Shown one piece after another: positions 62,877-64,000 of a stretch of DNA of 64,000 bases. The notes beneath the pieces are model-generated. The model was not told the origin of the DNA. It saw only the letters and a program-made list of their open reading frames with translations, and searched no databases. A program made the position numbers and the translations under genes. Position 1 is the stretch's first letter. The number at the start of each line of letters is the position of its first letter. The DNA is from Roseovarius spongiae (GTDB taxonomy: Bacteria > Pseudomonadota > Alphaproteobacteria > Rhodobacterales > Rhodobacteraceae): NCBI RefSeq assembly GCF_003651245.1, contig NZ_RAPE01000001.1:372001-436000 (forward strand). The letters are read 5' to 3'.

Positions 62877-64000
62877 TCATTTTTTGGCGGCAGCCTTCTT
62901 TTTCGGCGCTGCCTTTTTCTTGGCCGGCGCCTTCTTGCGCCCCTTGCCCTTCTTCGCGGCCTTCTCGTCGATCAGCGCCACGGCCATGTCCATCGTCACG
63001 GCGTCGGGTTCGGTGTCCTTGGGAAGCGTCGCGTTGACCTTGTCCCACTTGACATAGGGGCCGTACCGCCCGTCCAGCACGTTCACCGGCCCGCCGTCGC
63101 GCGGATGCTCGCCGAGTTCCTTCAGCGGCTTGGCCGCCGCGCGTCCGCGCCCGCCGGGATTCGCGCGCTTCTCGGCCAGCAGCTCCACCGCGCGGTTCAT
63201 GCCGATATGGAACACGTCATCGGGATCCTTGAGGTTGGCGTAGACGCCCTTGGCCTCGCCCTCGGCCTTGTGGTGCACGTAGGGGCCGAAGCGACCGAAA
63301 TTGGTGGTGATAACGCCGCCGTCGGGATGTTCGCCCACCTCGCGCGGCAGGCTCAGCAGCGTCAGCGCCTTCTCGAGATCCATCGCGTCCGGCGTCCAGC
63401 CCTTGGGCAGCGACGCGCGTGGCGGCTTCTTCACCTCCTCCGTCACCTGCCCGCGCTGCACGTAGGGGCCGAAACGCCCCGTGCGCAGGCTGATCTCGTC
63501 GCCCGCATCCTCGCCCAGCACGCGGTCCTGCGCTTCGCCGGCGTCGCCGCCGATGGGACGGGTGTAGCGGCATTCGGGGTAGCGCCCGCAGCCGACGAAG
63601 CCGCCGGATTTCGACGTCTTGAGATGCAGCCGCCCCTCGCCGCAGAGCGGGCAGACGCGCGGATCGCCTCCATCCTCGCGCGGCGGGTAGAGGGTGGGCG
63701 CGAGCGCGTCGTCGAGCACGTCGAGCACCTCTTTTATGCGCAGCTCGGACGTTTCGGCGATGGCGGCCGAGAAATCGCGCCAGAACCCCGACAGCAGTTC
63801 CTTCCAGTCCTGCTGCCCGGCGCTGACATGGTCCAGCTCTTCCTCCAGATTGGCGGTGAACTCGTAGCCGACATACTGGCGAAAGAAGTTGAGCAGGAAG
63901 ATCGTGACGATCCGGCCCTTGTCCTCGGGGATCAGGCGGTTGCCTTCCTTGCGGACATATTCGCGGTCCTGGATCGTGGTGACGATGCTGGCGTAGGTCG
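62877..64000 (-). CDS. topA: DNA topoisomerase I, C-terminal part
   Basis: Partial: the start lies beyond the right edge. The visible ~374 residues begin in the catalytic region (TYASIVTTIQDREYV, IVTIFLLNFFRQYVGYEFT). They continue through a four-Cys zinc ribbon (CPLCGEG ... CGRYPEC) and three repeated beta modules marked FGPYVQ, FGPYVHH and YGPYVKW. The tail is Lys/Ala-rich (AKKGKGRKKAPAKKKAAP), as usual in alphaproteobacterial TopA. It relaxes negative supercoils. Confidence 0.96.
   Translation of the reverse strand, partial: TYASIVTTIQDREYVRKEGNRLIPEDKGRIVTIFLLNFFRQYVGYEFTANLEEELDHVSAGQQDWKELLSGFWRDFSAAIAETSELRIKEVLDVLDDALAPTLYPPREDGGDPRVCPLCGEGRLHLKTSKSGGFVGCGRYPECRYTRPIGGDAGEAQDRVLGEDAGDEISLRTGRFGPYVQRGQVTEEVKKPPRASLPKGWTPDAMDLEKALTLLSLPREVGEHPDGGVITTNFGRFGPYVHHKAEGEAKGVYANLKDPDDVFHIGMNRAVELLAEKRANPGGRGRAAAKPLKELGEHPRDGGPVNVLDGRYGPYVKWDKVNATLPKDTEPDAVTMDMAVALIDEKAAKKGKGRKKAPAKKKAAPKKKAAAKK

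Overview
The window is about 64 kb of high-GC (roughly 65%) chromosome from an alphaproteobacterium, most likely a Rhodobacteraceae/Roseobacter-group organism. The evidence is gene content and order: class I lysyl-tRNA synthetase, a leuS-lptE-holA block, a DUF3576 lipoprotein, a DUF2794 protein, a Rhodobacter-type H-NS protein, glutathione-dependent formaldehyde dehydrogenase, and a tad/flp locus with an OmpA-like lipoprotein where cpaD would be. No rRNA, phage, insertion sequence or CRISPR array is visible. One tRNA gene is present, tRNA-Thr(CGT).

Layout. 0-9.3 kb: tail of an unknown gene, tRNA-Thr, ileS, a trans-sulfuration PLP lyase, a methyltransferase, an aminopeptidase/NlpC-P60 pair, a hypothetical protein and a beta-carbonic anhydrase. 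9.4-17.8 kb: DUF4139 protein, ribbon-helix-helix protein, asd, an MFS/deacetylase pair, an MscS channel, rsfS-rlmH and DUF2794. 17.8-28.8 kb: an I78 inhibitor lipoprotein, formaldehyde dehydrogenase, a YghU-like GST, a NYN-LOTUS protein, dapA, a soluble lytic transglycosylase, EamA-mnmD divergent from a DAO-family oxidase (possibly a split MnmC), an L,D-transpeptidase, an H-NS protein and a YggS-type PLP protein. 28.9-38.3 kb: DUF3576, a three-gene insert (choline sulfatase, GNAT, glycosyltransferase), leuS-lptE-holA and a flavoprotein. 38.4-46.5 kb: YcnI-like protein, folE, divergent hemE/hemC, an FAD-linked oxidase with a stand-alone Lrp-type sensor domain, TerB, lysK and a lipo-cytochrome c. 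46.6-59.4 kb, nearly all minus strand: a tad/Flp pilus locus with two Flp pilins, cpaB, cpaC, an OmpA lipoprotein, cpaE, cpaF, tadB, tadC, two TPR lipoproteins, a prepilin peptidase and an AAA ATPase of unknown role. 59.8-64 kb: a lytic transglycosylase, scoAB, a Tat-exported L,D-transpeptidase and the 3' part of topA.

Most of the window is housekeeping: translation, haem, folate and lysine synthesis, and cell-wall turnover. The accessory interest lies in the tad locus, the insert between DUF3576 and leuS, and the intergenic repeats. Two short repeat families recur at gene 3' ends: a GAGTAT element and an AT-rich palindrome built on AGAAAATTC. A 189-bp MITE-like element lies between the NYN gene and dapA, and a 70-bp hairpin lies before leuS. 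Three transcription units of the tad locus are preceded by a similar motif that could be a shared control site. I found no clearly new biological system. The best leads are the tad motif, the cysteine-containing secreted protein inside the tad locus, the AAA ATPase beside the prepilin peptidase, the RHH/relaxase-like fusion and the split MnmC arrangement.
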